Shown here: piece after piece, positions 38,001 through 50,383 of the stretch | How positions within the stretch are numbered: the stretch's first letter is position 1 | Layout of the letters: each line of letters opens with the position of its first letter | Assembly (NCBI RefSeq): GCF_021347895.1 | Contig: NC_067131.1 | Span: 8,832,653-8,896,652, forward strand | Length of the DNA stretch: 64,000 bases | From: Acanthochromis polyacanthus | Lineage: Eukaryota; Chordata; Actinopteri; Pomacentridae | Reading direction: 5' to 3' | Program-made: the position numbers and the translations under genes | The notes under the pieces: generated by a model | Seen by the model: the letters and a program-made list of their open reading frames with translations, nothing else | What the model was told of the DNA's origin: nothing | Databases searched by the model: none

Positions 38001-38185
38001 CTGTGGTGAAAGGAGCTCATCATGGGAAAGTGAGTCAACAGCAGACTGTGACTCCAGCCTGGGGATAATAACAGTGGAAAGGTTGATTCCTGCTGCAGCA
38101 GCAGGACGGAAACAATGCTGAGGACCCACCCACCTTCAGGCTGCTCTCTCTGCTCGTCTCTTCCTGGATCTGACGCCCGCATCTG
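38000..38185 (+). promoter_or_regulatory. anxa11: Probable ANXA11 promoter and noncoding exon 1
   Basis: A perfect AP-1 site TGAGTCA lies at 38031-38037. About 150 bases on, a good donor (CTG/GTAAGTGAG) ends at 38185, fitting a noncoding first exon joined to the acceptor at 39865-39866 (ctccAG). The upstream border of the exon is unknown. An ATG at 38115 opens a short upstream frame. Confidence 0.5.
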
Positions 38186-39866
38186 GTAAGTGAGTTGATC
38201 TAATCTTTATTTTTGCCCTGTAATACTGAAAAAAGTGCATTTTCTGCGTTATATTCGAAGCATAACAAAGCGCTTCAGTAAACTTAGCTGTGTCTGCTAG
38301 CTTATCTCGCTAACTGTGGAATGCAGGAAATTAGCCTCGCCTGATTAAACAGTGCTGAGGTGTTAAACGGTAACGTTGCCGAACAGCTACAAACGACTGA
38401 ATTTCTACATATTAGAAGTCATAACAGGTCTCCAACACTGAATACTAACACTTGGCTTACTTATTTTAATCTTTTCTTCGTCTGTCAGACTGGATGCTAA
38501 ATGCTAAATATGAACTTCGTTCGAAAGTATTATGTAACGTTAACGGACCGCAGGTCGGTTCCAGCCCTTGGACATCAGAGGACATGTTGGAGTTAAATGT
38601 CACTTAAGGTTGTTTAAGGTGGACTTCATCCACAGTGCACACCTATTTATTGCATACAGTCATGTAGGCAATTTAGGAGCTTGAGGCTAGTTAGCGAGTT
38701 TAGAAATCAAAGGCCTGCGATGCTCTTGTCACATTAGGAGAGTTTGAGGTCTCTCCGGAAAAGTCCAATCTGAATAAAGGGCGTGAGGCATACAAGTGAG
38801 TTTTTATTTTAAAACTAGCTCTATCACATAGTTAAACGGTTATTTTTGTTGTTAAATTCTGGAATGTTTTTGTATACTGTCAGATACAATATAATCTTGA
38901 TTTCCCCGGTCATATGTGTCCCTTGGGGGGCTGCAAGTGTCCTCTGTCGTAGAGATCGTGTTGTTTACTACAACTCGTGAAAGCCTCACCAGTTCAAGGA
39001 AGAGCACTGGAAAGCAACAGGGAGGGCCAACCATCCAAGTCAGGAAACCACCACTAGCACTGTTTGTTTATGTCTGTGTAACCCAGTGACCTTGGTGCTC
39101 TTTCTTCTTTGAGTAAAATCCATTAAATCTAAAACGACTAACTCTGCACAAGTTGTATTTTAACAGCGAAATTGCTTGACTGAATAAATCGCTGTGTGTA
39201 GTCAGAGAGTTGTTTTTTGTGTAAAATTCCAATGCATTGCGCAATAAGGAAACTTCTCCCTTGCTACAGATTCTGACTTAAAGAGCATGAACTTCTTGCT
39301 CTGCTGTCATCATAACCATCAGTTGCTTGTTTTCTATGTGCATGTAAACAAACAGAATTTTCAATCACTCATTGCTATTCACTACAGGAAGCTGTAATGA
39401 CTATTTTAGTTAGTTATGCAATGACATAGAGGCACTTAAACAGCTGTGTAGCTCAAATGACATATTACAGTTCATGGGATCTGACCAAAAATGTGTAACT
39501 GAAAAGGTTTGCTAACTTTTGCTTGTTTATATTATGTAATGTTTACTTTGGTCTTTATTGAGAAAGGGGAAGAGAAACCTGTTAGAAATCATAAACACAC
39601 TTCTGTTTTAGCATTTTATGGCAGGGAAACAACAAGCAGGTGGAAGTGGTAAGATGTGAACACTTTCTTATTGATTGTTTTTTTCCTCTCTAATAAGTTC
39701 CCCCTCAGTGTAATCTACAAGAAGTTTTGTTCTTCAGGAAGCCTAAAATACAAATTCCTCAATTTCAAAAACAGTTCCTTATAAAAGTTCTGTGGTTAAA
39801 ATGGCCTGGATGACTTCTCTCAAATGTACATCCTAGTGATGGACCACAACTTCATGTCACCTCCAG
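38186..39866 (+). other. ANXA11 intron 1
   Basis: This is a 1.7 kb intron between the inferred noncoding exon and the first coding exon. It is AT-rich, and I recognise no element in it. Confidence 0.55.
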
Positions 39867-39875
39867 GTTCTGAAG

Positions 39876-42800
39876 ATGAGCTACCCAGGTTACCCTCCTC
39901 AGTCTGGCGGATACCCACCCCAAGCAGGGGGCTACCCACCTCAGTCAGGGGGCTATCCACCCCAAGCAGGCGGCTACCCTCCGGCAGCAGGAGGTTACCC
40001 ACCAGCAGCAGGTGGCTACCCCCCACAGGCGGGAGGCTACCCCCCACAGGCAGGTGGATACCCACCTCAGGCTGGCGGTTTCCCTCCGGCAGCAAGCGGT
40101 TTCCCTCCGGCAGCAAGCGGTTTCCCTCCAGCAGCAGGAGGTTACCCCCCAGCAGCAGGGGGCTTCCCTCCCCAGGCTGGTGGCTACCCTGCCCCAGCTG
40201 GAGGCTTCCCTCCTCAGGCAGGTGGATACCCACCACAACCTGGAGCAGGCGGCTATCCTTCTGTGCCTCCAGCAGGTGAGACTGCAGGAAATCTACTATA
40301 TAAAGTTTATAAACACAACCAAGTACATATGTTCGGTAAAGGAAAAGTTTTGTTCCTTAATTAAATTACATTTTGAGTGTTATGTCAATATTTTTCTTGC
40401 AGGTGGAGGCTGGGGTGCAGCACCAGCTGGCTATGGAGCGGTACTTAAATTCTTTTCTAATTCTTCACCCCAGACGTGCCAACTCACTAATAACATATGG
40501 ACTGACTTAGGCTAAATCTCTTGTTTGCTGAAATCGCCTTATCTTCAGCAGCTCTGCTTGAACCGTGTTTGTTCTATATGTAGTTTGTCACCATGTACTT
40601 AGCACTTACAGCTGTCTTTTGTTTGCAGCCAGGAGGAGCTCAGCAGGGACACCCAGGGGGCCCAGCCCCTGGCCAACCCATGCCAAACTACCCCGGGGCG
40701 CCTGCAACTAGCCCCTCGATGCCTGCATATGGAGGTGGAGTTCCATCCAACCCTCAGGCACCTGCCATTCCTGTAAGATGATAATCATTAACTACATAGC
40801 AATGCACAGACAGCTTAAACACCTTTGTAACTGTGTGGCATTTCATCTTATTGTTTTAATTTGTTTTGCTTTGACAGAGAGGTTACAGGGGTTCTATTAA
40901 GGATTTTCCAGGTGCTGATCCTCTGAGGGATGTTGAAGTGCTTCGCAAGGCCATGAAGGGTTTTGGTCAGTAAATATCACCATCTGAGTATGTTAAACCC
41001 ATCCAAAGCATTACCATTCCTCGTCCATCGGAGTTTCATTTGCTCATTCTGTTGTTACACATTATAAATTGATTCTAAAAACGACTCCTCTTCAACAGGC
41101 ACCGATGAAAATGCCATTATTGAGCTTCTGGGAAGTCGTACCAACAAGCAGCGGGTTCCAATGGTAGCAGCTTACAAAACCACTTATGGGAAGGTTTGTA
41201 TGAAAAATAATGCTGCTTTGGCTTGTTTTTTGCACAGCTGAAATAGCTTTTCATTGCTTCCATATGGCTGTTATATCATAGCTGACTTTTAACTCGCATT
41301 TTTTTGTTTTTACTCTCAGGATTTAAAACGTGATCTGAAGTCTGAGCTCACTGGAGACTTTGAGGATCTGGCTCTTGCCATGTTGCAGACCCCGGCGCAC
41401 TTTGATGCATCTGAACTCAGAGAGGCTATAAAGGTTGGAACCTCAAGTTGTTGTCTCAGCAAATGCTTCACTCTCAGTTATGTTGCCCAGACTACATTGT
41501 ATCTCTCACTATGTAATAGGAAAATAAGGGGGGAAACAGTGCAACTCAATGCCAGATAATGACGGATGACTAAATGAATGTTTATCATATTTACTCTATG
41601 AAGTAGGTGTGCCTTTAAATGTCTTTTTTTGTCTTATATTTCAGGGCGCTGGAACTGATGAGGCTTGTCTGATTGAGATTTTGTCTTCACGCTCCAATGC
41701 AGAGATTCAGGAAATAAACAGAATCTACAAAGCTGGTTAGTTGTGATCTTGGCATTTATGATACTTTTGATTCAGTTGTTTTTTGTTTAAAATAATATCG
41801 AGCCTTGCAACTGTCTGCTTTTCACAATGTTAGAGATTAGTAGTTGAAAGTCACCTGCTCAGACCTCATGTTTTATGTTGTAGCTGCAGTGATGTAATTT
41901 GATCAAATTGAAGTATTTTACTACTAACTTGTGTTGCAAATCAGTTTGAAAGTGAAAACAGGTTGATGCAAGCTCAGAAGTTTTATTTAACTTCTATCTA
42001 CACTTGGATAATGGCCCTTGAAAATATGATGCCTCACCAAAATGCAAATCTTACACAAATGAATACATTTTTCTAAAAAGCTCCACCTTGCTTTCAGAGT
42101 ATGGGAAGAGCCTGGAGGACGCCATCAGCAGCGACACCTCTGGTCACTTCCGCAGGCTCCTCATTTCTCTCTCTCAGGTAGCTGCTGTTTTACATTTGAT
42201 ATACGATAAGTTCTCACAAAACGCATACCAGCTGAAGTAAAGTTAAGTTTGATGCTGCTGCTGTGCTCCTCCCACGGGATGTTGTTTTAACGAGAACACC
42301 ACTTTCTTTCATTCTGTGCAGGGAAACCGTGATGAAAGGGAGACTGTTGACATCTCATTGGCCAAACAGGATGCTCAAGTACTTGTTTTTGACTTTGGTT
42401 TAGTGTTGTAATCTTTTTGGAAAGTGTTCGCAAAAACCTGATCCTCTTTTCTCTCTCCCTCAGAAATTGTATGCTGCCGGGGAAAATAAAGTGGGAACTG
42501 ACGAGTCTCAGTTTAATGCCATCCTGTGTGCTCGCAGCAAGCCTCACCTTCGGGCAGGTGTGTATGCTTTCAACATTACTGCATTTCCACAAGAGTGTTT
42601 GTCGTCCTCCATCCAAGACTTCTGCTTCGTTTCTCCAGTGTCTTAATCTCTTCAAATATTATGACTGTAACCGTCCTGCTTGCGATTCTTGTCTTTATTA
42701 GTCTTCCAGGAGTACCAGCAGATGTGTGGGAGGGACATTGAGAAGAGTGTCTGCAGGGAAATGTCTGGGAATTTGGAGTCTGGCATGGTAGCTGTGGGTA

Positions 42801-44791
42801 AGTCCTCTGGGTTTTAAAAACGTCAACCAAACTGAAGAGGTTTTCCAAAAAATGTTGAAGTCGGTGTTTGAGCTGGTTTTGCGAGCCTTTCCTTAGAGGT
42901 GTTCTACAAAGGGAGATAAGTCAGTTCACGAGGTGTGATGAGCTAAAGCCAGAGTTTTCAGGGTTGCAAAAGTGGCTCTCTTTTTACCTGGTAGACCTCC
43001 TTGGTAACTCATATTGTGGAGCTAACCTGGTTCAGAGTAGGATATGTTCAAAAATAAAATATTATAATTAAATCGACTGTAAGCAGCGTCCCCCTTTAAC
43101 CGAATCGTTTTCTGCTGGTTCTCTGTGAGTGATGCAGATTCTCAGTTTAGGGTAAATGTTATATCTGCAAACCTGTCAGGCCATGCGTTGGTAATCCCTC
43201 TGAGCAAAGCCGTGCAGTTACAGTCTCGCACACATATTCAATTGGTGATGCAGAAAATGCATTAATGTGTTTTTATACTTGGTCCTGACTTGCTGTCCTG
43301 TCTGTTTTACTCTGCTGGTACTGCAGCTAATAGAGAACACCATAGCACATTGATTATTCTGTTGGTATTTATTACAGAGAATAATCAATCAGTAACATTC
43401 GTTTTAATTTGGCTCAGCCAAATGCTAAAGTGATAGCCTTCATAATGGGCCGGTGTTAGAACTAAATGCATCTCAGTACATCACATCATGTTTAAATGCA
43501 ACAGTAATATGTATGAAGTTTAAAGTTTACCAGCTCAAATGTGCAGCTGTGATCTTATCACATGATTACCAGTTTCCTACCAGCAAACCTGCTTTCCACT
43601 GTTTGCAGTAGGAGTGTTTTTTTTACTGTCATAAATTTTTATATTCCTCTTATCTCGCCATTATAAAAACCTATTGACCGAAGTAGGCGGGACACCATTG
43701 GTCCATTTCACGCAGAAGAAGCGGCCTATTACGTGAATGCACACAGTCTGAAGGTGAAATCCTAAATGTATGAAGAAAGTTCATCGCTATCACCATGATA
43801 CCCATTATCACTGACTACTGTTTTAGGTTTTGTCGAGCCACCTGACACAGATAAAGCCTGGCTTTGTCAAACTTGCTTTGTGGTGTAAAAACTAAAATGG
43901 TGAAATGACTGCACACAAATGTGTCATTTAGACAATAGAAGAAAAAAACAATCTATATTAACTTATTATAGACAGACCAACATCTCAAAGGCGTTCTAGA
44001 ATAACCTGAGTAATACTAAAAGTGTTCCAGACATTTTAGATAATCATTTTCACACTCCCTCGCAGACACACACACCAATACCTGCAGACACTATGCACAT
44101 GCAGCTGTTCTTATTATACTACTATCTAGTCATCTAGTCTGCTATGAGGACTCTGTTCCGTACATGTGAGGTAAATTGGTGTCATACAATTTAAAAACCA
44201 ATATAATGTTTAATGCTGTCCCATCTGCTCAGTCTTTGAATGCCTTTTCTTATCAAATATGGTTTTGTCACATTGGTTATATCTTCTTAGTTGGCGTTTT
44301 TGTCTGGTTTTCTTAATTGTAGTGACGAACATCAATCTCTGCTCTTATATTCTAGTGAAATGCATCAAGAACACCCCGGGCTACTTTGCAGAAAGGCTCC
44401 ACAAGGCCATGAAGGTACACCCGGCGTTTATCGTCTCTGTGATTACTACAAACCAGCTGTTTCCTGCTGTGACATTGTGGAGGGAGACATAAATGATTTG
44501 ACACTTGGGGATGTGTTGACAGGGAGCAGGGACCAAGGACAGAACCCTGATCCGCATCATGGTGTCCCGCTCTGAGATCGACATGTTGGACATCAGACAG
44601 GAGTATCTGAGGACCTACGGAAAATCACTGTACACTGCCATCTCAGTAAGTCCTACTAGCAATGACATTTTTTCAGTCAAACTTTCAGCCACTGTATTCC
44701 TTTTCATGTTGTGTATTTTCTGTTTCTTTAGAGTGATACCTCTGGTGATTACAAGAAGCTGCTGTTGAAGCTGTGCGGAGGAAGCGACTAA
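39876..44791 (+). CDS. anxa11: ANXA11, annexin A11, complete, 14 coding exons
   Basis: Annexin A11 binds acidic phospholipids in a Ca2+-dependent way through a C-terminal annexin core. Its disordered N-terminus supports phase separation and tethers RNA granules to lysosomes (family knowledge). Coding exons: 39876-40275, 40403-40440, 40629-40772, 40878-40965, 41099-41193, 41320-41433, 41645-41735, 42098-42177, 42322-42378, 42464-42557, 42702-42797, 44356-44414, 44523-44645, 44732-44791 (TAA). Phases agree throughout, giving 512 residues (human 505). Four annexin repeats are visible, with Ca2+-loop cores [22 protein letters not shown] and GAGTKDR, ending [11 protein letters not shown]. Two introns use GTACTT donors (40441 and 42379), weaker than the others. 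The N-terminus is Gly/Tyr/Pro-rich heptads. The a/b paralogue cannot be assigned. Confidence 0.97.
39885..40263 (+). repeat. anxa11: 21-bp coding minisatellite: GGYPPQA heptads of ANXA11
   Basis: About 16 tandem heptads of the form G-G-Y/F-P-P-Q/A-A/S follow MSYPGYPPQ. They arise from a 21-bp DNA repeat (GGCGGATACCCACCCCAAGCA-like units) in exon 39867-40275. Tyr and Phe versions form blocks: three consecutive units read GFPPAA with nearly identical DNA, suggesting recent unit duplication. The repeat leaves long open frames in other phases and on the other strand, which are shadows. Confidence 0.93.
42798..44355 (+). other. ANXA11 intron before the repeat-4 exons
   Basis: This is the largest intron inside the coding part (1.6 kb). 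At 43660-43760 it has a locally CpG-containing patch ('gaagtaggcgggacacc', 'aagaagcggcctattacg') unlike its surroundings, possibly a transposon scrap. Otherwise unremarkable. Confidence 0.6.
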
Positions 44792-45995
44792 AAAGACGGG
44801 AAGATGACCTCTATACGTCCAGACTGAAACAATGTTATAGGACCTTGTATCCCTTGTGATGCATGCAGTTAAATTCACTTTGTCGATGACTACAGTGAAT
44901 TTTTTTTTATTTTATTTTGCTACCGTACATATGATATACAGTAGAAGATTGAAAAGTCTGATTTAAAAAGATGCAGTAGACACCTTAATCATTATTGGGT
45001 ATTAGGTGGAATCATATCGAGCAAAATGTGTGTGCCTAAACATTTCATACTCAATATTGTACTTATATTGCTGTAATGAAGGTAAACTAACTCTACACCA
45101 TAGAATAACATTAAGAATGTACTACAATGCCCTAAAACCCGAAGTCTATATCAATTTGGAATTATCTTTAAAGAAAATCCAATTTGAAAATGAAAGAACT
45201 TAAAGTGAAGAACGAGGCAAATGTGCCATTTATATGATGTAATATATATAAATTACCCACACAAGGAATGATTTAATACCTTTTTTTTGCATTATTTCTG
45301 TGAGGCGATGCCAACATTTCAACTGTGTTTAAGTATTTACAAAGATGTGTCAGGCCATTCTATCTCGCACAGCATTTATGATCACTTGATACTTGTTTAG
45401 AGGATCACGTTTAAAGTTTAGGTAATTTTTGAATGTATGAAGTAATTATCTACAAAAGGCGTCTCATCTTTGTATATGAACTAACTCGAATTGTACTCCT
45501 GCTTGCAAGTCTATGCAAATGATTCATACCTTTTACAATCATAGTTCAGCATTTATAATGTTAACTTTCACTCAGTGCTGAGAAGCCAAAGTCGAAAGAC
45601 GGGAAGTCTTTGTGCCTTTGTGAGCGCTACTGTGTTAAACTGGTGGAGCTTGTCGATGTCTCACTGTGGTATATCTTGCAAACAATCTATAATCATTCTT
45701 GTAATGGCTGCAGAAATGTAATCTTTACATTGTTTCTTAGTATTTTGTTTACATATCTCACAGTTGTCTGAACTGGTTGGTATGTTTTACCGCCAGTAGA
45801 GGGCTCTGGGTTCACATCATTTCTCACTTATGTGTGTGATTGTTTTGCCTGCTGACTTGGAGTTTTGTTTTGAACAGTGTATCTCTTTCGATATCTACTT
45901 GTCCATTATGGTTGCAACCGAATACTGGTTGCAGTTCAGTGGATGGCTTTTAAAAATAGCCACTTCTCATTTCAATTAAAAAAAAAAAATCAAAA
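44792..45995 (+). terminator. anxa11: ANXA11 3'UTR with ATTAAA signal
   Basis: About 1.2 kb of AT-rich sequence follows the TAA stop. ATTAAA at 45975-45980, running into an A-run, is the best candidate poly(A) signal. A CTCF-like core lies at 45793-45804 within this stretch. The end of the transcript is inferred. Confidence 0.5.
45793..45804 (+). promoter_or_regulatory. CTCF-like core motif
   Basis: CCAGTAGAGGGC matches the first twelve positions of CCASYAGRKGGCRS, but the final two bases (TC) only partly fit. It lies in the ANXA11 3'UTR region, facing DLG5. Confidence 0.35.
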
Positions 45996-47536
45996 ACATT
46001 TTGGCTCATCTGGATTGTCTTTGTGAAATGGGATCATGTGTTTTGCATGAAACGCTGACTGTGGATTTGCTGTTCTGAGCCGACAACACAATGAGCAATT
46101 TCCATTTCAAAGCCAGTCTCGTTTGCACCACCTCGCTCTGCACTACAGCTAGTCGTTGCGCTCCCACCCCCCTCCTCTGAGCATCACGAGCAGCATCCTC
46201 TGTTAAAAGGTGGAAGTAATGCAGCTTACATAAGTCGTGTGTGCTTTGTTGTACAATGTGACGGAGGGGAGTAAATTTCCAGGTATGGTTTTGCAGCTCC
46301 AGAGCTTTTCTCAAGGCTGTAAATAGTGTCCATAGTGAAAACGCGGATATCCTTAAAGTCCTCTTTCTGGTGTGTTCACTGGCCTCAGAAGTGCATCCTT
46401 GGAGGGAATGAGCTGGTGATACAAAGGACTTCATCGGGCCTCGCTTCTAGTACACCTTTCTAACTTCGCTGTTTGTCATCTACACTCAGAATAAAAGGAC
46501 CCCAACCAGCTGGAGGACAAAGAGGAATAAATATTTGATGTGGTATTAATGTATTTTCTCTCTGGCGAAGATTGTTTGCGCACATACCTTCTGAAATATA
46601 TAGGTCAGAAGGAAATCAGAGGGGACCTTCCATTTGGCTCGCTTTTACTTCAAGAGACAAAACAGAGCACTTCCCTGATCCTGATTTCTAGACAAAGTGC
46701 TTAAATTATTAACATGTGGATGTGATAGCGGGATGCACCCTTTCTGGGGCTTGGCCACACTCAGAGCAGGCTGTCTTAGTGGAAAAATGCAGACAGGATT
46801 CATGTCAATCAGTCGCATCTGTTCACATCAGTGCAGCCTTAAATTAGCTCTCAAACTTCTTTTTCTTTTTCACATAAGTGACACTTGAGCTAATTTTAAG
46901 TTGTCTATGATGGAAAATGTGACTCATCTCTTACATGAATTCTCATTTTAGATTCCCTCTGATGGCAAATTATCTGTGTTTTGTATGATTATTTAAAGGC
47001 AACTCCTTCACATACACCTAAATGAAGCATTTTGACAACTGATAAACACTCATTAAAGATTTATTAGGATTAGTACATGCTTTACCTTACTTCATATCCT
47101 CTAATGATAACACTGTCTAACAGACAATCAGCAGAAGGAAGTGTTGACCAAATTCTTGATTTGCTGTGGATTTTCTGCGGCCGACCAGCGAGGAATGTGC
47201 AGCTAAGTGACATTTGGTTGCCAGGCACATAATCCTTGAAGCTTTAAACTTCATGAGTGCATATAAGTAAATTACAAACCTGAGGATTAGATGAACAACA
47301 CATAATGAGATGTAGCAGCAGATATCGCCATCCACCCTGCAGAGCTGCAGCCTGCGGGGGCTTGTGGTATATAACCCTATTTAATGTTTTCATTGCAAAA
47401 CAACAGCACAAGAAAGGATGCCTTATGCACATAGCAGCTCCATTTTTAATCTAGCATGATGGTTTTAGGAATTTGCATAATTTCTAAACATTCCAACTAG
47501 TTTTTCTTGGTGAGCACCAAAAGGATTTTCCCCACA

Positions 47537-47899
47537 TCCATCCATTCTCTATACACCGCTTTATCCTCACTAGGGTTGCGGGGGGGCTGGAGCCTATCTC
47601 AGATGACTCGGGCGAAGGCAGGGGACACCCTGGACAGGTCGCCAGTCTGTCGCAGGGCTACATATACAGACAGACAATCACTCTCTCATTCACACCTATG
47701 GGCAGTTTAGAGTAAGCAATTCAACGCAGCATATTTGTGGACTGTGGGAGGAAGCCGGAGTACCCGGAGAAAACCCACGCATGCACAGGGAGAACATGCA
47801 AACTCCATGCAGAAAGAGCCCAGGCACAAGCCAGTATTTGAACCAGAGATGTTCTTGCTGCAAGGCGAAAGTGCTAACCACTACTCCACTGTGCAGCCC
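47537..47899 (-). mobile_element. tRNA-derived SINE, near full length, with 12-bp target duplication
   Basis: The minus strand reads GGGCTGCACAGTGGAGTAGTGG, then TTAGCACTTTCGCC, box-B-like TGGTTCAAATA, the 'tccggcttcctcccacag' core and a GGATGGATG tail. The flanks ATTTTCCCCACA at 47525-47536 and 47900-47911 are identical, marking exact insertion ends. It is the same family as the copies at 6887, 12816 and 35454. Confidence 0.9.
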
Positions 47900-49999
47900 A
47901 TTTTCCCCACAGGGAGAAGAAATTAGTTGGGATGTTACATTACCAATTACATTGTTAGAGCTGGTTCAAACTTAAGTGGGGAAATGTATAGGCACACTGT
48001 GTACCATGTTGGGCTTTAATAAAGCCTGGCCCTGTATGCTCTAGCTGGTTCCGGATGAGAGTCACAATCCTCATAAAGGCCATACACCGCAGCTTCTTAA
48101 TAACACAGAGCACTGTCTGCAATTGTGGTACACAAGGCTCGCATGTTTTTTCACTTCTGCCGTGTCTGAACTGATCTTACATGTAATTTCATTGTCTGCT
48201 TTTAGATTATTTGATTCTTAAGGATTTCAGTTTCATGTGACATCTGCCTCCTCTGAGATCTGCTAGATTATGTGGAGCAGAAGAAAGCTCATAGAGCGGC
48301 GCAGCTGTGTCGGGGGACAATCCAAATGAGAAACAGGCAACTACGATCCAGAGGTATAATCTGCTCTAAAGGAAGAGATCAAATCATGAACTAAAAAGCT
48401 GCTGGATTTTTGTTTTAATAAAATAATAGCCTATTCAGGAGTGTAGAATACATGCACTGTATTATTAACTGGACTCACTAGACAAATAAGTCCATATCAA
48501 TAAATGTATGATTTGGAATGCAGTTTGCTTAATTTTTCACTGTGTTTTTGAAGTTTTTCTTTATTTAGAATGCCTTTATGAGACATTGAGACTTGGTATG
48601 ATCCGAATAACCACCATACACATGTATGACTTGTAAGATATGGGACCAAAAAAGAGATAAAAAATGACATTAGGTTAGAACCAAGTCACCATAATCAATA
48701 CATACTTTGTCTATATTGGCATTTAATTGCATTATGTCATCAGTCAGCTTTTTAAAGTCACAACAGTAAAAAATAATGTGATCATTGCAAACATTAGAAA
48801 GATAAATTCAAATTGCATTATTATATGATTTTGGATCAGCCTCGGAGATTTCTCAAGTTAAGTCCTTAGTCCAAACTGCCTTGTGATCTCTTTGGATAAT
48901 GATCAATTTAAACAAACACTTTCATTTTAGTAACTTTTGACGCCTGAAGCATCAGCGTCCCACAAGACAGGGAGAAAACTAATAGAAAACAAGTTATTTT
49001 CTGTAACAGAGATATTCTTTTTCTTAATCGTTCTTAATCTTGTGACCCTTCGGATTGATCTTGTGGCACCATGTGGAGGTAGGAGCCCAATTTTAGACGA
49101 TTATGGCCAAAATCTGCAGCAGATAATTCACTGTACACTAAAAAAAAACACTGCAGAAATGCCACTATGTGCAATTTTGTTACATACGGTATATCAATGC
49201 ATTACATATGAGACAATGATGAACTCTGGAAACCTCATATTGAATTTTTGGAAATAATAGTGCAGGCTGCTTTCATGCTTTTAATTTCATGTAGCCGCTA
49301 GGTGGATAAAGTGATGGTTTACCACAATTTGTAAATGCTTAAATACACCACTCAGGGCTGATTCATAATGTAGGGCAACAGTTCCTGGACTACTGTATCT
49401 GTATGACATGAATCATAAAGGATCACTTGTTATAATTTTGTTTGCAATCTCACTCTAGATTTGTTCTACTGTAAACCAGGCTCTCACACATTATGTTTCC
49501 TCAGCTTGTGAATGCATGTTTATGAATGTTGGCCAGTCCTCCAGGGGACGGAAGGTGTGAAGCCAGAGCTTTGATGTTGTATGTAAATGTATGACAAACT
49601 CAATAACTGCATTTGAAAACACTTCAAAGTGACTACTCTGAGGCCAATGAATTAAAATGAAAAAATTGCAGACAGAAGGGAAAATGAAATCCCAAGCAGG
49701 GAATTCAGTATTTGTAAAATTCTAGTAAATATGTTTAACTCAAACAAACAAATCTGGCAAAGCTAGCAGAGTAAACAGATTTGAGGTTCTTCGCTTGAAT
49801 ATCTCCATTTCATGCCATTTTATATTTGTAGTCCAAAACAGTTCAGAGGAAAAGGGTGCACTTTTTGACTCCACGACATTTTTTTGACAGCTTGAGTTTA
49901 ATTATTAATCGATCACTCAATGACAAAATAAATAAAACAAAAGGGAATAAAAAGAAAGCTCACTGAGCGGGAATCTAAGAAATCCTTGGATTCATTGGG

Positions 50000-50001
<2 letters not shown>

Positions 50002-50088
<87 letters not shown>

Positions 50089-50383
50089 TTGTACTTCTAT
50101 CTTAGTGAGGACATCCATAGGCATAATGCATTTCCTTGAGCCTTACCCTAACCTTAACCGTCACAACTGATCGCCTAACCCTAATCCTTACCCTAACCCT
50201 AACCAAACCTCAATTCATACCTGTTCTCTAAAAACAAGTCTTCACCCTCAAACATGGCTGTTTCAAAGTGAGGACCGGCCAAAATGTCCTCACTTTGTAA
50301 AAATGTCCTCACTTTGATAGTTAAATGCAGAAAATGGTACTCACCATGTAGCAAGTACAAGAACACACACACACACACACACA
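50002..50383. repeat. Composite repeat: (CA)n, unique core with CCCTAA-like units, (CA)n
   Basis: A pure CA tract at 50002-50085 and a shorter one at 50362-50383 flank a core containing 'cttagtgaggacatccat', several CCTAACCCTAA-like hexamers (50141-50210), and 'aatgtcctcactttg' twice. I recognise this arrangement as a common interspersed fish repeat. The telomere-like hexamers are imperfect and interstitial. Confidence 0.75.

Noticed and set aside
39820..40236. 138-codon antisense frame over the ANXA11 repeat
   Set aside because: A 21-bp repeat (a multiple of three) with few stops leaves all frames open; the plus-strand annexin frame with correct splicing explains the region.
50141..50210. 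True interstitial telomere or chromosome-fusion scar
   Set aside because: The hexamers are imperfect and embedded in a CA-flanked unit that looks like an interspersed fish repeat.
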